Assembly: GCA_007570785.1 (NCBI GenBank)
Contig: ML664161.1
Coordinates: 42,731,293 to 42,795,292, forward strand
From: Antilocapra americana
Taxonomy: Eukaryota > Chordata > Mammalia > Artiodactyla > Antilocapridae
Reading direction: 5' to 3'
Length of the DNA: 64,000 bases
Each line of letters begins with the position of its first letter. Within the stretch, counting starts at the first letter, position 1. The notes under the pieces are model-generated. The model saw nothing but the letters and a program-made list of their open reading frames with translations, had not been told where the DNA came from and ran no database searches. Below are positions 22,888-34,990 of the stretch, in pieces. Position numbers and translations under genes: made by a program.

Positions 22888-22985
22888 CTCCAGCAAATAT
22901 TTATTGAATGTTTGCTCTGTGCCAAGAACTTCCTAGGGGTTAGATATAGCTGTAGAAAAAAATGAGACATAGTTTTTCCCCTTTG
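22888..22985 (-). mobile_element. L2 3' end, antisense
   Basis: 'ccagcaaatatttattgaat', 'gtttgctctgtgccaagaac' and the following 'cctaggggttagatatagct' are the L2 3' end in reverse. It is directly followed by a Bov-tA insertion. Confidence 0.7.
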
Positions 22986-23004
22986 GAGGACTCATAAGAA
23001 GGAG

Positions 23005-23201
23005 TGAATGAGTAAAAGTTGCTCAGTTGTGTCTGACTCTTTGCGACCTCACGGCCTATACGGTCCATGGAATTCTCCAGGCCAGAACACTGGAGTGGGT
23101 AGCCTTTCTCTTCTCTGGGGAATCTTCCCAACCCAGGGATTAAACCCAGGTCTCCTGCATTGCAGGCAGATTCTTTACCAGCTGAGCCACAGGGGAAGCC
23201 C
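23005..23201 (-). mobile_element. Bov-tA SINE, antisense
   Basis: This is a full-length reversed Bov-tA from 'gagtaaaagttgctcagttg' to the head 'gctgagccacaggggaagcc'. The reversed B box ('gggattaaaccc') is well preserved. ATAAGAA is repeated at 22994-23000 and 23204-23210, a plausible short target duplication. Confidence 0.95.
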
Positions 23202-25267
23202 TGATAAGAAAGAAGAAGGACTAATAATAAAATGAAATACACACATAAGTAAACATTATAACATAGATATATAACTGCCTTATTTTATATATAAAAAGAT
23301 ATAAAAACAACTTATTTTTCTGGACTTCTGAATTCTGACATGGGTTAAGAAATTTGGTCTTCAATGGCCTGCCTTCTTAATAGAGGAATTCTTCTAGATT
23401 TAAAAATATAGGCAGGCAAAATTATTTCAGATTATGTCTTGAAGGGTGGGTGGCCTTGGGATGAAGATAGGTGCAATGATATTTACTTTCAATGTGAGTC
23501 ATAAAGAAAACAATTTTATAAATCTGGCTTACTATATATAATATAGGTTACCTTCATAAGTATTTTCAATCTCAGATTGAAAAACCATGGGAATTTCTAG
23601 CATTTTTTAAATTATAAAAATTATTTTTTAAAGATTATTTATTAATGCTCCATAGTAGAGTTTATCTGTAAATTGGGTAGTAGTAGTGGTGATGAAAGAC
23701 TAAGTGATAGAAGCATATATTTTTTCCTTCCTTTCTTTGGACATGTGTGTGAAATATTTTAGTCAGCCTATCATATTGTTCATTATGCTCCCTTTGGATG
23801 TGTACACTGCTTGGCCTTCCAGCCTTCAATGCTCATTCAAAGGCATTCCAAGTCATTATGTTGGACTTCAGCCTTGTTCCGTAAAAAGGCCATTTCCTCC
23901 ATCAACTGTCCACTTGGAGATACATTCTTTTTACTCTCAAAAAGACTTTATATGCGTTCAGACTATATTAGTTGGATTTGTCAAATTACTCACAGATAAT
24001 CAGTTTTTTAAAGTTATAATTTAAGCTATGACCTCTCAAACTGTGAATTATAAGGTTTGACCCTTTGGTTCACTATTTGACACAGCAGCCATTAATTATA
24101 GTTTTTAAAGAACATTTTATTTCAGTTAGATTTTGTGTTATGAAAACAGTTTAAGTATTTTCCTTTTAATTTTCTGGGAGAGATGTTGACGTGTAAAAAC
24201 AATAATATAAATATAAAATGTATACATTGAAATATAACAAGTAGCTGTCCTGCCTATACATCCTATATTCAAGTATATTCATGTATATTTATATATGAAG
24301 TCTATTAAACACAACTATAGTTATTTTTAAATAATAACCTATGAGTCAACACCAAGACCATACTTATTTTATTCAACTGGTGTCAGAATGAGACTGACTT
24401 TTTAATATTTAGCAGGGTGAGAGGAATTTTATTACTAATTGATTCTAGGTTTTTCCCTTTTTTGTGTTGAGCAAGGATACAGAACTAGGTGCCTGTGTAT
24501 TATGCCCAATGTCTGTTAGCAATTCTAAAGTCCTCAAGATGGTTCTAAGTAACATGGTGAGGGAGAATATAAACTAATCAGTGGTTTTCACAATGTGCAT
24601 AGCTCAGGGCACTGAGATGGAGAGTACATGCAGAAAGGTCAATTTAAGTAAGTGCAAGAAGACATCCAGATATGTGTACACTTTGCTGGTATCCTCAGTA
24701 TTTGAAATGGAGGAATGTAGTATCTTTCTTATGGTATAAAAAGAAGATATGTATATATCTGACAGTAGTTCATCAGACAGTTTTCTGTTCCTCTTCAATA
24801 AAAATCTAATAATATTGGATAATTTCTTCACTTCCAAAGTAGTTATCTTCTCATTTTGTATTAAACCAGGTTTTTTGTTGCTAAGTTCACAAAATTAAAT
24901 CTAAAATATCATGGAGAGATGATTATTTAAAAACATCTGAATATTTTTCTTAGAGGTACGTAATCATCCCTTTGTATTTCAAGTATATTAAAAAATGGTT
25001 AATTTGGTTTTGGTCAGCTTCTTCTCTATTAGCATGATATTTTTCATATGAAAAGTTAATTTATATGATGACATTGAAAATAAAGACCTTTTAAGGAATG
25101 TGACCCTTATAGGATCTATAGTATTGTTCCTAAAATTTTTCCTAGAAAATATGTTCCTTGTATTTTAAGATTTAAAAGAAAAGAATATTTACTTTATAGG
25201 AACCCCAAAAGAGGAAATTGATACTCCAAAAAGAGGCAAATACTTATCAGAAACTATGTGTTTAGTT
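23202..25267. other. No gene or confident repeat recognised
   Basis: Frames at 23704-24024 (106 codons) and 24604-24837 (minus) have no recognisable signature. The sequence is AT-rich and no family was assigned. Confidence 0.5.
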
Positions 25268-25360
25268 ATTTCTTTTTTTTTTTTATTTTCTTTTTTTTTT
25301 TATTATTGTTTTTGCCATACATTGTCATGATATCACCATGGGTTTACATATGCTTCCTAA
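25268..25360 (-). mobile_element. Ruminant L1 3' tip, antisense
   Basis: The T-rich antisense A tail (25271-25310) leads into 'ttttgccatacattgtcatg' and 'caccatgggtttacatatg', the reversed extreme 3' end of ruminant L1, the same end as in the copy at 13672-15000. Only about 90 bases remain. Confidence 0.75.
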
Positions 25361-25594
25361 ATTACGTTTAAAACAGTATCTAAGCAGTAGAAAGTCTTTT
25401 TCTAATTAAGCATATAGTTTGGATTACACTATTTTCCTTTAAACCCATTAAATTGTGGTTTTTAAGGAAATAGTTGTCTCTTTTTTTTTTCTAAAAGCAA
25501 AAATTAAATCAAGTTATATTAACTAAGGGTAGAATTTTTGAAAGAAAAAAAATTTCTGAAGCTATTTGTAAGCAAATTTTTATTTCACCAACTA

Positions 25595-25710
25595 TGTTTC
25601 CTTTCTTATGCAGTAAACTTCTTGAGGGAAGGGAATATTCTTTCTTCATTCTTTCTGTTTAGCTCAAACCAGATACTTAATAAATGTTTATTGAATTTGA
25701 TCAACCTATC
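25595..25710 (+). mobile_element. L2 3' end
   Basis: 'aacttcttgagggaagggaa' and later 'cagatacttaataaatgttt' with 'attgaatt' form the plus-strand L2 3' end. Confidence 0.65.
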
Positions 25711-27494
25711 ACTAGACTTAAAGAAACTAACTGTAGTAATCAATTCTACTCAAAATTTGTCCACAACACAAGCATAGCAAGAAAAGAATTCTTTAAAAAA
25801 AATATGTCTACTAAATTTCCTTTGGGTCACTGCTACAGGATTCCCTCCAGGTCTGAGCATTTCTTTTCATGCTTATTGTGACAGCTCAGTAAGGAAACAA
25901 AAGTTTTGTCCTATGTGCTACATTGAATTTAAATTCAGTTTTAAGACAAAACACATTTTTTAGGTGACAAAAAGAAAGACCAAACCAAACCAGTGACTTG
26001 TCAAAGAAGTTTTATATTTTAATACTTGATGACAGTAAAGGATTACCAGTCTTAGAACTGTTTAATACTCTAAATTTATACTACCCACTAGTGATGATAG
26101 TACTTAGTATGAAACAGCTTTTTCTTTGTATAGACTTACCCAGGATCTGAAATTTAGGCAATAATTAGCCTCTTAAATGGATCTGTTTGGAAAGCATTAT
26201 AAAATAAGAACTCCCTTCCCAAAGAAAGGTGCAGTTGTGTTAAGGCTGCACTCATTTAATGGTGTCTCAAGTGAAACAGGTGTTTTCCCCACTTTTTTCT
26301 CCAGGAGCAGCTTTGTAGATCTAAGCACTGTGTATATAGCACACAATGGCACTATTAAAAAAATCAGAATGAGGCCAAGGGAAAATTCATCGAAGATCCG
26401 CACACCTAAATGCAGTTAGTAAACAGAGACACTAACTCTCATTAAGCATAATTAAACCTAATATTGACTGTAAACTGTTACTTACCTTAAACTTCTCTAT
26501 AGAGAATGTGGAAAGGGATTAACCTAGCAGACTGGGACATTAATAACTACCTCTTTCATGTTAAAGTTACCATCAAGAAGGGCTGTATTCATAAATAAAA
26601 CATAGAAAGGATTGAGAGACTGAAAATATGTAAATTTACTTTATAAAAAGGAAAGAAAAGCCTAATTAAAAAAAAAAAAAAGTGAGCTGTGGGCGAAGCC
26701 AGTCCCAGCAAAATGGAACTCTGGCTAATCACTACCAAAAAACTAGGCTGAAATAATCACAGAAATGTGTCCTTGTCTTCTGACTGACAGCATCTACTTT
26801 GCAGGAGACTCCAGTTCAGCCAAAGTCCATTCTTTGTCATGCATAACCTCCTCCATGGCTGAAACTAATGTGAGGTTTGAGAGGATGAAGGAACTTGGGA
26901 GAAACAGGATTTCTTTCCCGTTTTTCTCCAGTTGTTAATAGCTCTTTATTTATGAAATTGATTATAATGATTGTATAATGTTGTTTCATTTGTCAGTAAG
27001 AAGTCACAGTGCTGTTTTTTGTTCAGTCAAAATGGTTTGGTAACTGGTCTCCTGCTACTATTTAATAATCTCCTTCTTGGGTGCAATCTAAAGAGTGTGT
27101 TGTGAAGGATATAAAAATGTCAGCTAAATTTAAGATCAACTGTTAAGTTTTTATAGTATACTGCTGCCCCAAGGGGGGAAGCTAGGATGTAGGAGATAAG
27201 AATTTAAAGAGAAAAGAAAAGTAACGACAATGCAAACTTACCTACCAGCCTAAGACACGTCTTTAAAATCGATCATCCTGTCTGTTTGCTGTGAATGTGT
27301 GCTATTATCTATTACTTGTTTTCTATTGCCGTTCCAATAAGGAACCATATACTGATTTCTGTACTTTCTTGTTACCTAACAGGGTGGGGTTTTTCTAATT
27401 TTTGGAATTGAATCTCACATACAACCTTGGTTATGGCTGTGGTATTAAACTGTAGTGTAGGTTTAATATGTTAGGCCCATAGGAACGTCTTAGT
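25711..27494. other. No gene recognised; possible conserved non-coding part
   Basis: I assign no repeat here. 26160-26440 is more complex than its surroundings and open in one frame on each strand (80 codons plus, 68 minus), with AATTAA-type motifs just downstream. 26675-26960 is also non-repetitive. There is no splice or domain evidence for an exon. Confidence 0.45.
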
Positions 27495-27768
27495 GCTGCT
27501 GCTGCTGCTGCTAAGTCACTTCAGTCGTGTCCGACTCTGTGCGACCCCATAGACGGCAGCCCACCAGGCTCCGCCGTCTCTGGGATTCTCCAGACAAGAA
27601 CACTGGAGTGGGTTGCCATTTCCTTCTCCAATGCATGAAAGTGAAAAGTGAAAGTGAAGTCGCTCAGTCCTGTCTGACTCTTAGCGACCCCATGGAGCCT
27701 ACTAGGCTCCTCCGTCCATGGGTTTTTCCAGGCAAGAGTACTCGAGTGGGGTGCCGTTGCCTTCTCTG
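27495..27768 (-). mobile_element. Bov-A2 SINE, antisense
   Basis: A reversed (GCT)6 tail at 27495-27512 is followed by two Bov-A monomers. The first spans about 27513-27635 ('gtgtccgactctgtgcgacc') and the second, after the ACTTTCACTTTTCAC-type linker, runs to 27768 ('tgtctgactcttagcgaccc'). Preservation is high. Confidence 0.95.
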
Positions 27769-28695
27769 GTATGTGGAAAAGGGAGCCTACAAATTAAGCC
27801 TGGAGCATGTATTCATTTTTTTTTTAGAGAATGTGAGGTTTAATTTTAGAATAAACCCTCTAATTTTTCCCCTGAATTTAAAGTTAGTTTCACAGCTTAT
27901 GATATGAACTAATGAAACAGAAATAATTAATGGACAGAAATCTATCCTTCGTTTTCCTCATTGAGCAAAAATTCACAGACTAGTTGGTTGACAGAGGATG
28001 AACAAAAACAGCAAGAGTAAGAGTACTTCTATCCTCCATTCTTGTAGCAATCGTGACATTACGAAATAACCATAACAATGGTACTCTTATTAATCAGACA
28101 TATTTATACAGAATTAGTGTTGGCTTCTGCTCTATATTACCTTTAGTTTTACATGAACTTTTATTATCTGTGCATATCAAAAGAGACGTGGTGAATGAAC
28201 AAAGAAACCCTGTTATGAGACAAGTATTATTTGACATTTGGGGAAGCTCTTATTATAGGGTTTCCTCTTAAGCAAGAATAACGGGAAGGTTGTCATTAGT
28301 TGCACTATTACAGACACTCTGGATTTTTAAAAACAGAAACGGAGCCCACTTTTTTCCTCGAGGAAAATTCTTTAGTTAGACTAATTCGAATGATCTAAGA
28401 CTTCAGAGACTTGGCCCCCTCTTCTTCTTGCTTTATCATGTGAAACAATGACCCCATAAGGCATCTCTTTAGACACTTTTTCCCCTGGTTTACAGAGCAA
28501 AGTTTAGTGTATGGTTCTCTTATTTTTTAAAAGATGTATCATCATCTTTAAACTTTTGTAAAATCTCTGATTAAACCAAAATACAGATGACTCACAAGGT
28601 CTATACCTCTACTGGAATCCAGATGCCTGTTTTTTTTTTTTTTTTCCTTCCATCCTAAAAGAGGACAGTTCTAGGTAAGTTCATCTGAGGTCTTC
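27769..28695. other. No gene or confident repeat recognised
   Basis: A T run lies near 28631-28646. A 72-codon frame (28053-28271) has no recognisable feature. No repeat family was assigned. Confidence 0.5.
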
Positions 28696-28785
28696 CCCAA
28701 ATCCCATGAACAGAGGAACCTGGCAGGCTACAGTGCAGATGGTCACAAAGACACGTCTGAGCAGCTAAGCACGTACGCACATGGC
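28696..28785 (+). mobile_element. Bov-tA SINE 3' fragment
   Basis: Only the distal body remains: 'aaatcccatgaacagaggaa', 'cctggcaggctacagtgc', 'cacgtctgagcagctaagc'. The tRNA-like head is missing, which implies 5' truncation or deletion. Confidence 0.8.
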
Positions 28786-30089
28786 AGGCTTATGACAGGT
28801 ATGACTGGGAATTATGGTGGGAAAAAAAGCCTGACTATGAGTAATATTTAATCATCTCTCAAAATTACAGGAACTATCTGTTCAAAACCTGACCAGTTGC
28901 CATATATTTATTTTTTCTAGAGTTTAGGATAAAATGTTAAGGCCAAAAAATAAGAAAAAGAGGTGAATCACCACAGCTTCAATACATCAGCTGCCTGAAT
29001 AAGGAGAACAGTGATTCTCAAAGTGGAGAGAGTAGAGATCAAAACTACCACCTGTGGGGTCTTTTGAAATTAACCTTCCCCAAGTTGACAATTATTTGTA
29101 TAGACGTTTGTCTGAGAGCCAAAAATACTAGAAAAAGTTTACCAATTGATAATTAGGCTGCTTTAAATCTTTTGAAGTTTAAATATAGAAAACTGAGTAG
29201 CAATTTTTAAATCACAGAATTTTCCTCTACCCTTATCACATCTTCCTATTTTATGTTAACAGAGACGGAGTTTGGGGGTTCAGTGAAAAAAGCAAGCCCC
29301 CCACAAATAACATAAAGTATCAAGAAGAAAAAAAACAAAGGCTGCCAAGTTTGAGGTTTAAATACATGTAAAACAGGCCAAGTTTTCTGAATGAGCCACA
29401 AAAAATCATTAAGCTCTTCCTAATTACCCTTGTATAGCAATAGAGAAGGAACTGTTCTGTATCTTGAAGTACTTAAACTGAATCCTTTAAAATTATTTCC
29501 GTATTTTTAATTTCTCATGTTTTCTATTATACATTTTAAATTGAGTGCTAGAAAGATAGGCAAAGTGATTTTACCTGTGGCTGTTCTGCCATCTCTACAT
29601 AGGGGGGATACTTAAAACCTATTTAAAATAGGAGAGATCATCCTTGTTGAGATTCACGAGATTTCTTGGCTTTAAACTCTAGAATGAAATGTCTCCTTGT
29701 TTTAGGGACATTAACCTAACCGAACATTTTATACAGGTTCACTATTTACCTTTTTTTGCTACTTATAAGGTACTTATTGCCCAAATAGCACTTGAAGGTG
29801 GTTCAAAGCAGAATATATTTGCATGTTTAAATCCTGATCATATTATGGTGTGTGGGAGCACTCTTCAGTGTTCTGGATATTACAGGTATGCAGTACCTTT
29901 TTTAGGTGACTCGTCTTAAATGCAGAGAAGCTGAGGTCACTGAGGAGAGCCACCAAATTGAAAGGTAGTTCAGTAAACTTCTTTTGCATCAGAGTGTAAT
30001 TCATCTTAACTTTCAAGTATATAGTTTTCAAGGAAATAAATTCACTGTTGACTCATCAGTCACTAATTTTCTTTAGTAGCCAATTATAT

Positions 30090-30097
<8 letters not shown>
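28786..30097. other. No gene or confident repeat recognised
   Basis: A hAT-like start word 'cagtgattctcaaag' occurs at about 29010, but no matching right end was found. The rest is unassigned. A 76-codon frame (29689-29919) has no signature. Confidence 0.45.

Positions 30098-30180
<83 letters not shown>
30098..30180. repeat. Compound (TA)n-(AC)19 microsatellite
   Basis: A TA run at 30098-30136 is followed by a short GTATAT bridge and an AC run at 30143-30180 (38 bases). It continues beyond the BovB piece as a second AT run at 30386-30415. Confidence 0.95.
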
Positions 30181-30183
<3 letters not shown>

Positions 30184-30188
<5 letters not shown>

Positions 30189-30386
30189 GAAAAGGCCCTG
30201 ATGCTGGGAAAGATAGAAGACAAAAGAAGAGGGCAGCGGAGGATGAGGTGGTTAGATAGCATCACTGACTCAATGGACGTGAATTTGAGAAGACTCAGGA
30301 ATATAGTGAAGGACAGAGAAGCCTGGAGTGCTGCATTCCATGGGGTCACAAAGAATCGGACAAGACTCAGTGACTGAACAACAACA
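30184..30386 (+). mobile_element. BovB 3' end inside a microsatellite
   Basis: About 200 bases of the BovB 3' terminus are present, from 'ggccctgatgctgggaaaga' to 'gactcagtgactgaacaac'. AT-repeat sequence lies on both sides (CATATAT words at 30179 and 30386), so it either inserted into the microsatellite or seeded its flanks. Confidence 0.92.
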
Positions 30387-30484
30387 TATATGTATATATA
30401 TATATGTATATATATCCCACCTATGACCTAATGTAAAGCTAGTTATATTTTGGTATAACACATCTTTGGTAAAAATTGCATCCT

Positions 30485-31100
30485 TTTATTCACTGCAAAA
30501 CATTATTAGTGCTAACTCTGTGCAAAGCATAGAGATATACAAGTGAAAATATAGGATATCTGCTTTCAAGAGACCTATGGGTGACTGAGGTCTCAAACAC
30601 AAAAAAATTCTATAAGTATTAATACCTTAAGAGGGGCCTAAAAAGTTATTGTGGGAACTTGGGAGATTAGGGAAGGGTTTGCAAAGATCATATTCAAATG
30701 GAGATTTGAAAGATTAATAGATTTGATAAGTGAAGGACATAGAGAGGGTGGGGGTGGGTGGGTTGTTGCACTGGGAAGAATATTCTAGGAAAAGGTAACA
30801 GTATGCATGAAGGCCCTGGGGAATGAAAAAGTCTGGCTCAAAAAGAAATGGCAACTGGTTTAGTAAGGCTGCATCTTAGGGTGGAAGTAAGAAGTGAGAT
30901 TGGATGGGTAATGTTGGTCAGACTATAAAATGCCCTAAATCCTGTACCAAGGAGACTGGGTTTTATCCTGTCACTATTGGTCAGCCACTGGAAGACCAGT
31001 GTAAGATGATGTATTTAAGAGAGTGGAAAGACAATGATCCACATGATGATCAAGTGGGTTTGGAATATGGTGGAGGAGTTATAAATAAGCCAACTTCTTG
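30485..31100 (-). mobile_element. L2 LINE, antisense
   Basis: The 3' end ('ctaactctgtgcaaagcata') runs at 30490-30600 into internal antisense L2 landmarks: 'tgaaggccctggggaatgaa' (30809), 'ggagactgggttttatcctg' (30951) and 'cagccactggaagacc'. About 600 bases in consistent order make this one of the better L2 copies. Confidence 0.7.
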
Positions 31101-31627
31101 GAATCTGTAAATGAAATGGCCATTTATAAAGACAGAATATGCAACTAGCTACTGCTCTCTCTCTTCCATATCTACACTCAAACTTCACCAGAGACATGTT
31201 TATATTGTTTCCATTTCCTCACCAATGCAATCATCAATTCACTCCATCTGCCTCCAAGACCTGTATCTCTTCATCAATGTAACTCTTATTGAGATCTCAT
31301 TGAGCATTTCATCTTTCTGACTACTTCCTCCTTTTTGAAATGCATTCTGCCCTATTTTCCACGGCATCAATCTCTTCTGACTTTCCTCCTAAGCCCCTTT
31401 TTATTCCCTTAATATCTCTTTTGCAGGCATCTTTTCTGATATCCAGTTGTCAAGTGTTGGTGATCCTAAAGTCTGGATCCAACAGGCTTCTATCCATAGC
31501 CAGTATTTTTGGTGTCAGTATAGCCATAACACATTGAGATGTTTTTAGAGGATGTACTATAATTATTTTAAGGTCTTTTTCAGGGCGGATCCTCTTTCAA
31601 AGGTTATGTTTAATATACAGTCTTGTT
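31101..31627. other. Unassigned, possibly L2-derived
   Basis: The pyrimidine-rich stretch with phrases such as 'cttctgactttcctcctaag' and 'agtgttggtgatcctaaag' could come from the L2 ORF region, but I cannot confirm this. The open frame 31340-31537 is short. Confidence 0.3.
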
Positions 31628-31638
31628 TTCTTTATTAT
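31628..31638 (+). repeat. Direct repeat TTCTTTATTAT flanking the SINE pair
   Basis: This 11-bp word recurs at 32064-32074. The left copy abuts the head of the plus-strand SINE; the right copy lies one base (A at 32063) beyond the head of the minus-strand SINE. Confidence 0.8.
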
Positions 31639-31831
31639 GGGCTTCCCTGTTAGCTCAGCTGGTAAAGAATCTGCCTGCAGTGTAGGAGACCCTTGTTCAA
31701 TTCCAGGGCCGGGAAGATCCCCTGGAGGAGGACATGCAAGCTATTCCAGTATTCTTGCCTGGAGAATCCCTATGGACAGAGGAGCCTGGTTGCAAAGAAT
31801 AGGACACGGCTGAGCAACTCAGCACGGCACA
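31639..31831 (+). mobile_element. Bov-tA SINE, left arm of an inverted pair
   Basis: The copy starts exactly after TTCTTTATTAT with 'gggcttccctgttagctcag'. It has a canonical B box ('ttgttcaattcc') and the body to 'ggctgagcaactcagcac'. Its tail faces the tail of the antisense Bov-tA that follows. Confidence 0.95.
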
Positions 31832-31849
31832 TATTATGTGTACTTGCCT

Positions 31850-32062
31850 TCTAAGTCATTTCAGTTGTGTCGGACTCTGTGCGGCCCTATGGACTGTAGC
31901 CCACCAAGCTCCTCCATCCATGGTATTCTCCAATCAAGAATACTGGAGTGGGTTGCCATACCCTCCTTCAGGGAATCTTCCTGATCCTGGGATCTAACCC
32001 ACATCTCCTGTGGCTTGTGCATTGCACATGGATTCTCCACCACCGAGCCACAGGGGAAGCCC
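31850..32062 (-). mobile_element. Bov-tA SINE, right arm of an inverted pair
   Basis: This is a reversed full-length copy ending in the head 'cgagccacaggggaagccc' at 32062, directly before ATTCTTTATTAT. Its own left end at 31850 shows no target duplication with 32063. The duplication instead brackets both SINEs (31628-31638 and 32064-32074). Confidence 0.95.
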
Positions 32063-32074
32063 ATTCTTTATTAT

Positions 32075-34764
32075 AGTAATAAAGCCAAACACATGCCTCC
32101 CTGCAAACTCTTACGGTAAATTCATTTGATAACTTTTGTTCTAATTTGTAAACCTTATAAAATCTTCCTGATGTTTATCCTTTAGTATTAGGCCAGTACT
32201 AATCTTCCTTGAATCTCAGTTTCTTAATCTATAGTATATGAGGAGCCATACCAGCTCCTTAGGATTCCACGGTGCTATGGCTTCATATTTTACTACCTGA
32301 AGAGGTCAGTGAACTTGAAAGGATGTGAAGCTATCACTTTGAATTACATAGTCAAAGCTTATAAAGATGGTTGCCTGTCTTTTCTATTATACATCTACAC
32401 TTCACATTTTACTTTCTATTTTAAGATAGTTCCATGCTTGTGGAAATATACATATATATTCCTAATTCTGTGTTTACTTAAATTTTTTTGCACATTTTTT
32501 TCTTTGCAATGTTGATCAAAATATTTTTTAACATGTGAATAGATTTTATATTATGATTACTGCACTAACCAATGTTTATTTAACCCCATAGGAAACCCAG
32601 ATGTGAGAGTCTCAGTTAACCAAATGAGGTTAAAGAGTTTCAAGCGTCTTACAGTTTTGTGCATATTTCCCTTCTTTGTCTTTGGTTAACAAGTTTGCTT
32701 CTAAACCCTTTCTTTTGTGATTGGATCGCATTGCCAGTGTATTTTCAGTTCTCTGTAAAAATGGACACTTTTGGGACAAGTTGGTTAGATATTCAGGACA
32801 ATTTTCTTCTTAATCAGATCCCATTTAATGCTAGTGATTCATCTATGTTTAACTTAATGAATTTTAGAACAAGCTTTGTATTTGTCACTATTTTGAATCC
32901 AGAACCTCTAAATTTGTCTGCTTCAAATATATCTGAGGCATGGGAATCTACTTAATGCCTGCCATGTGCGTGTGTGTGTGTGGGAGTATGTATTTGCTTA
33001 GTATATGTGTATACATTTTTATTATTAATTTAATAAAATATCTTTGAATTTCTGCATACTGATTAGCTGATTTAGTCCATTGGCATAAAAAAAATGAACA
33101 GACAAAGTTGAAATAAGAACAATAAAATAATACTCACTTGGTTTTGGTGTTGCTGTCTCTGCAAATAGGGCTTCATTTTTCTTCTTATGGATTTTATTTA
33201 TTTAACCTTACCTATATCTAATGGATTTTCTTTCTCAATTTGAATAATTTTTATTGAACATTTGCAATGTGAAGTCTATTTGGATTAATCCCCAAGACCT
33301 ATCACTATGTGGTCTTCTTTTAGCTCATTTGAACAGTCTTTCAACTTAAAACAATTAAGTGGTCTTTTTTCACTTATATTTCTTTGTTCACTTTATCATT
33401 TAAATATACTGTATATTATTCTCCATTTCCACCTTTATCTTCCTCCATGTCCATCTTTTTGTTTCTTCACATTTTATCCAATAAAATATTTGAAGGTAAG
33501 CTGTAAATTGTGTGATTTCCTGTCTTAAAAACACTCATTTAGGGTTTGTTTGTTCATCTCTAACTGATCGTCCTTAGGTCCTCATTATGAGATGTGCGGG
33601 AAGTGAGAATTCTATTCAATTCCTTTTGGGTCCTGGGAGGAAAATAGCTGGGTAATTTGGAGTATTTGTGAATTTTAGGCTCTGGTCTACTTAAATCTTG
33701 GTTTATATGTAGTTTGGTCTCCAGCTAGCCAGAGATTGGAAATTTTGTGAAAAATTCAAATGCAATTTTACCATTTCTGAGTAATTTATAAATTTAGACT
33801 ATTTCTCTTGAAATCTTTAAAATATCTATTATTTAAAACTTAGGAGAGCTTATTTATCTGTAAAGACTATAATCTGCTCCAGAGAAGAAAAATTCCCTTA
33901 CTCAAGTGCAAATGTAAATATTATGCTTCAATGGTATGTTACCAGCAGATTCTGTCTTTATTTTCAAAATTTTATATATTATACTATTCCTAGATTCTGT
34001 GGATAAGAATGACAGATGAAGCATTATGAGCTGTTTATCACTGTCATAAAAAATAAGTCATAGGAAGTAAATATCTGGACTCTAAAATGTATTATAATTT
34101 CAATTCTTTAGGCCAGAGACCATAATTTCTCTTTATTGGATCCTGTCTATAGAAGAGAGAATCCACCAAAGAGTAAACACTCAGTCAACATAAACTGATG
34201 TGAAAATTCCTAAAGTTTAGCCTTGAAAGGGAGCTTTATAAAGTGTCTTTGTAGCCTTAAGGAAAACCTCCCTCCTAGAATGCTATGTATTAAAAAGCAC
34301 AGATACTTGTGCATTTTTAGTACATTGTGTGGGGAGTGACATACGTGGAACTCCATTAATAGCAATTTATGTTGTGTTTTTTTCATTTCATTTTGCTAAT
34401 GAATTTAGTATCAGATTGATGGGTGCTTGGAACAGAAGGCTTAATTTGCAGTTTAAGTAGAATAGTATACATTTTCCAGATAAGGGCCTACAAAGCGATC
34501 TCCATTGGAAGTGAAGCTCTCCATATGAAGGGATACTTGGAAACACTCTTTTCAGCAGGTATGAATTGAGTTAGAGGTCTTTGATTTATAAATTCACATT
34601 TCTTTATAGAGGGGGCATCACCTCCCAGGTAGCATTTGGAATGGGTGGTTGTTACAATGACAGGAAGCACTATTGGAATTAAGTCCTACAGTAGGTGGAC
34701 TTATTACTTAAAAGCAGGCATAACCAGCTCTCAAAGCCAATATTTGGGCAATCAGAGAGGTATC
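32075..34764. other. No gene or confident repeat recognised
   Basis: A short GT run lies at about 32968-32981. The 98-codon frame 32659-32955 and 73-codon frame 33307-33528 show no recognisable domain. MIR-like wording at 32205-32245 ('ctcagtttcttaatctatag') is suggestive but isolated. Confidence 0.45.
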
Positions 34765-34990
34765 ACTTATAGTTAGTAGTTTTCAAACATTTTTATAAAC
34801 CACAGAGAGAAATGCATTTAAATCATGACTTTGCATGCTCATGTAGATATATATACACTGAAACAAAAATTTTACAATATTTACCCTTTCTATGCATGAT
34901 ACCGTTTTTCTATTCTGTCCATGATACCAGTATTTTCCATTCTGTCAATTTTATCTCATTCTATCCTATTCTATGTTTCCTTTTCTTTTA
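34765..34990. mobile_element. hAT-Charlie-like DNA transposon remnant
   Basis: 'tagtagttttcaaacatttt', 'ataaaccacagagagaaatg', then 'ctgaaacaaaaattttacaa' and repeats of TTCTATTCTGTC-type sequence follow the layout of an ancient non-autonomous hAT-Charlie element. The right terminus was not found. Confidence 0.4.

Noticed and set aside
29010..29100. hAT-type transposon starting CAGTGATTCTCAAAG
   Set aside because: Only the left word matches; no right terminus or flanking 8-bp duplication was found.
30098..30415. Direct-repeat array (CRISPR-like)
   Set aside because: These are dinucleotide repeats with an inserted BovB; there are no regular spacers and the genome is mammalian.
31639..31710. 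tRNA gene (A/B-box-like sequence)
   Set aside because: It is the tRNA-derived head of a Bov-tA; there is no foldable mature tRNA with anticodon arm and the SINE body follows.
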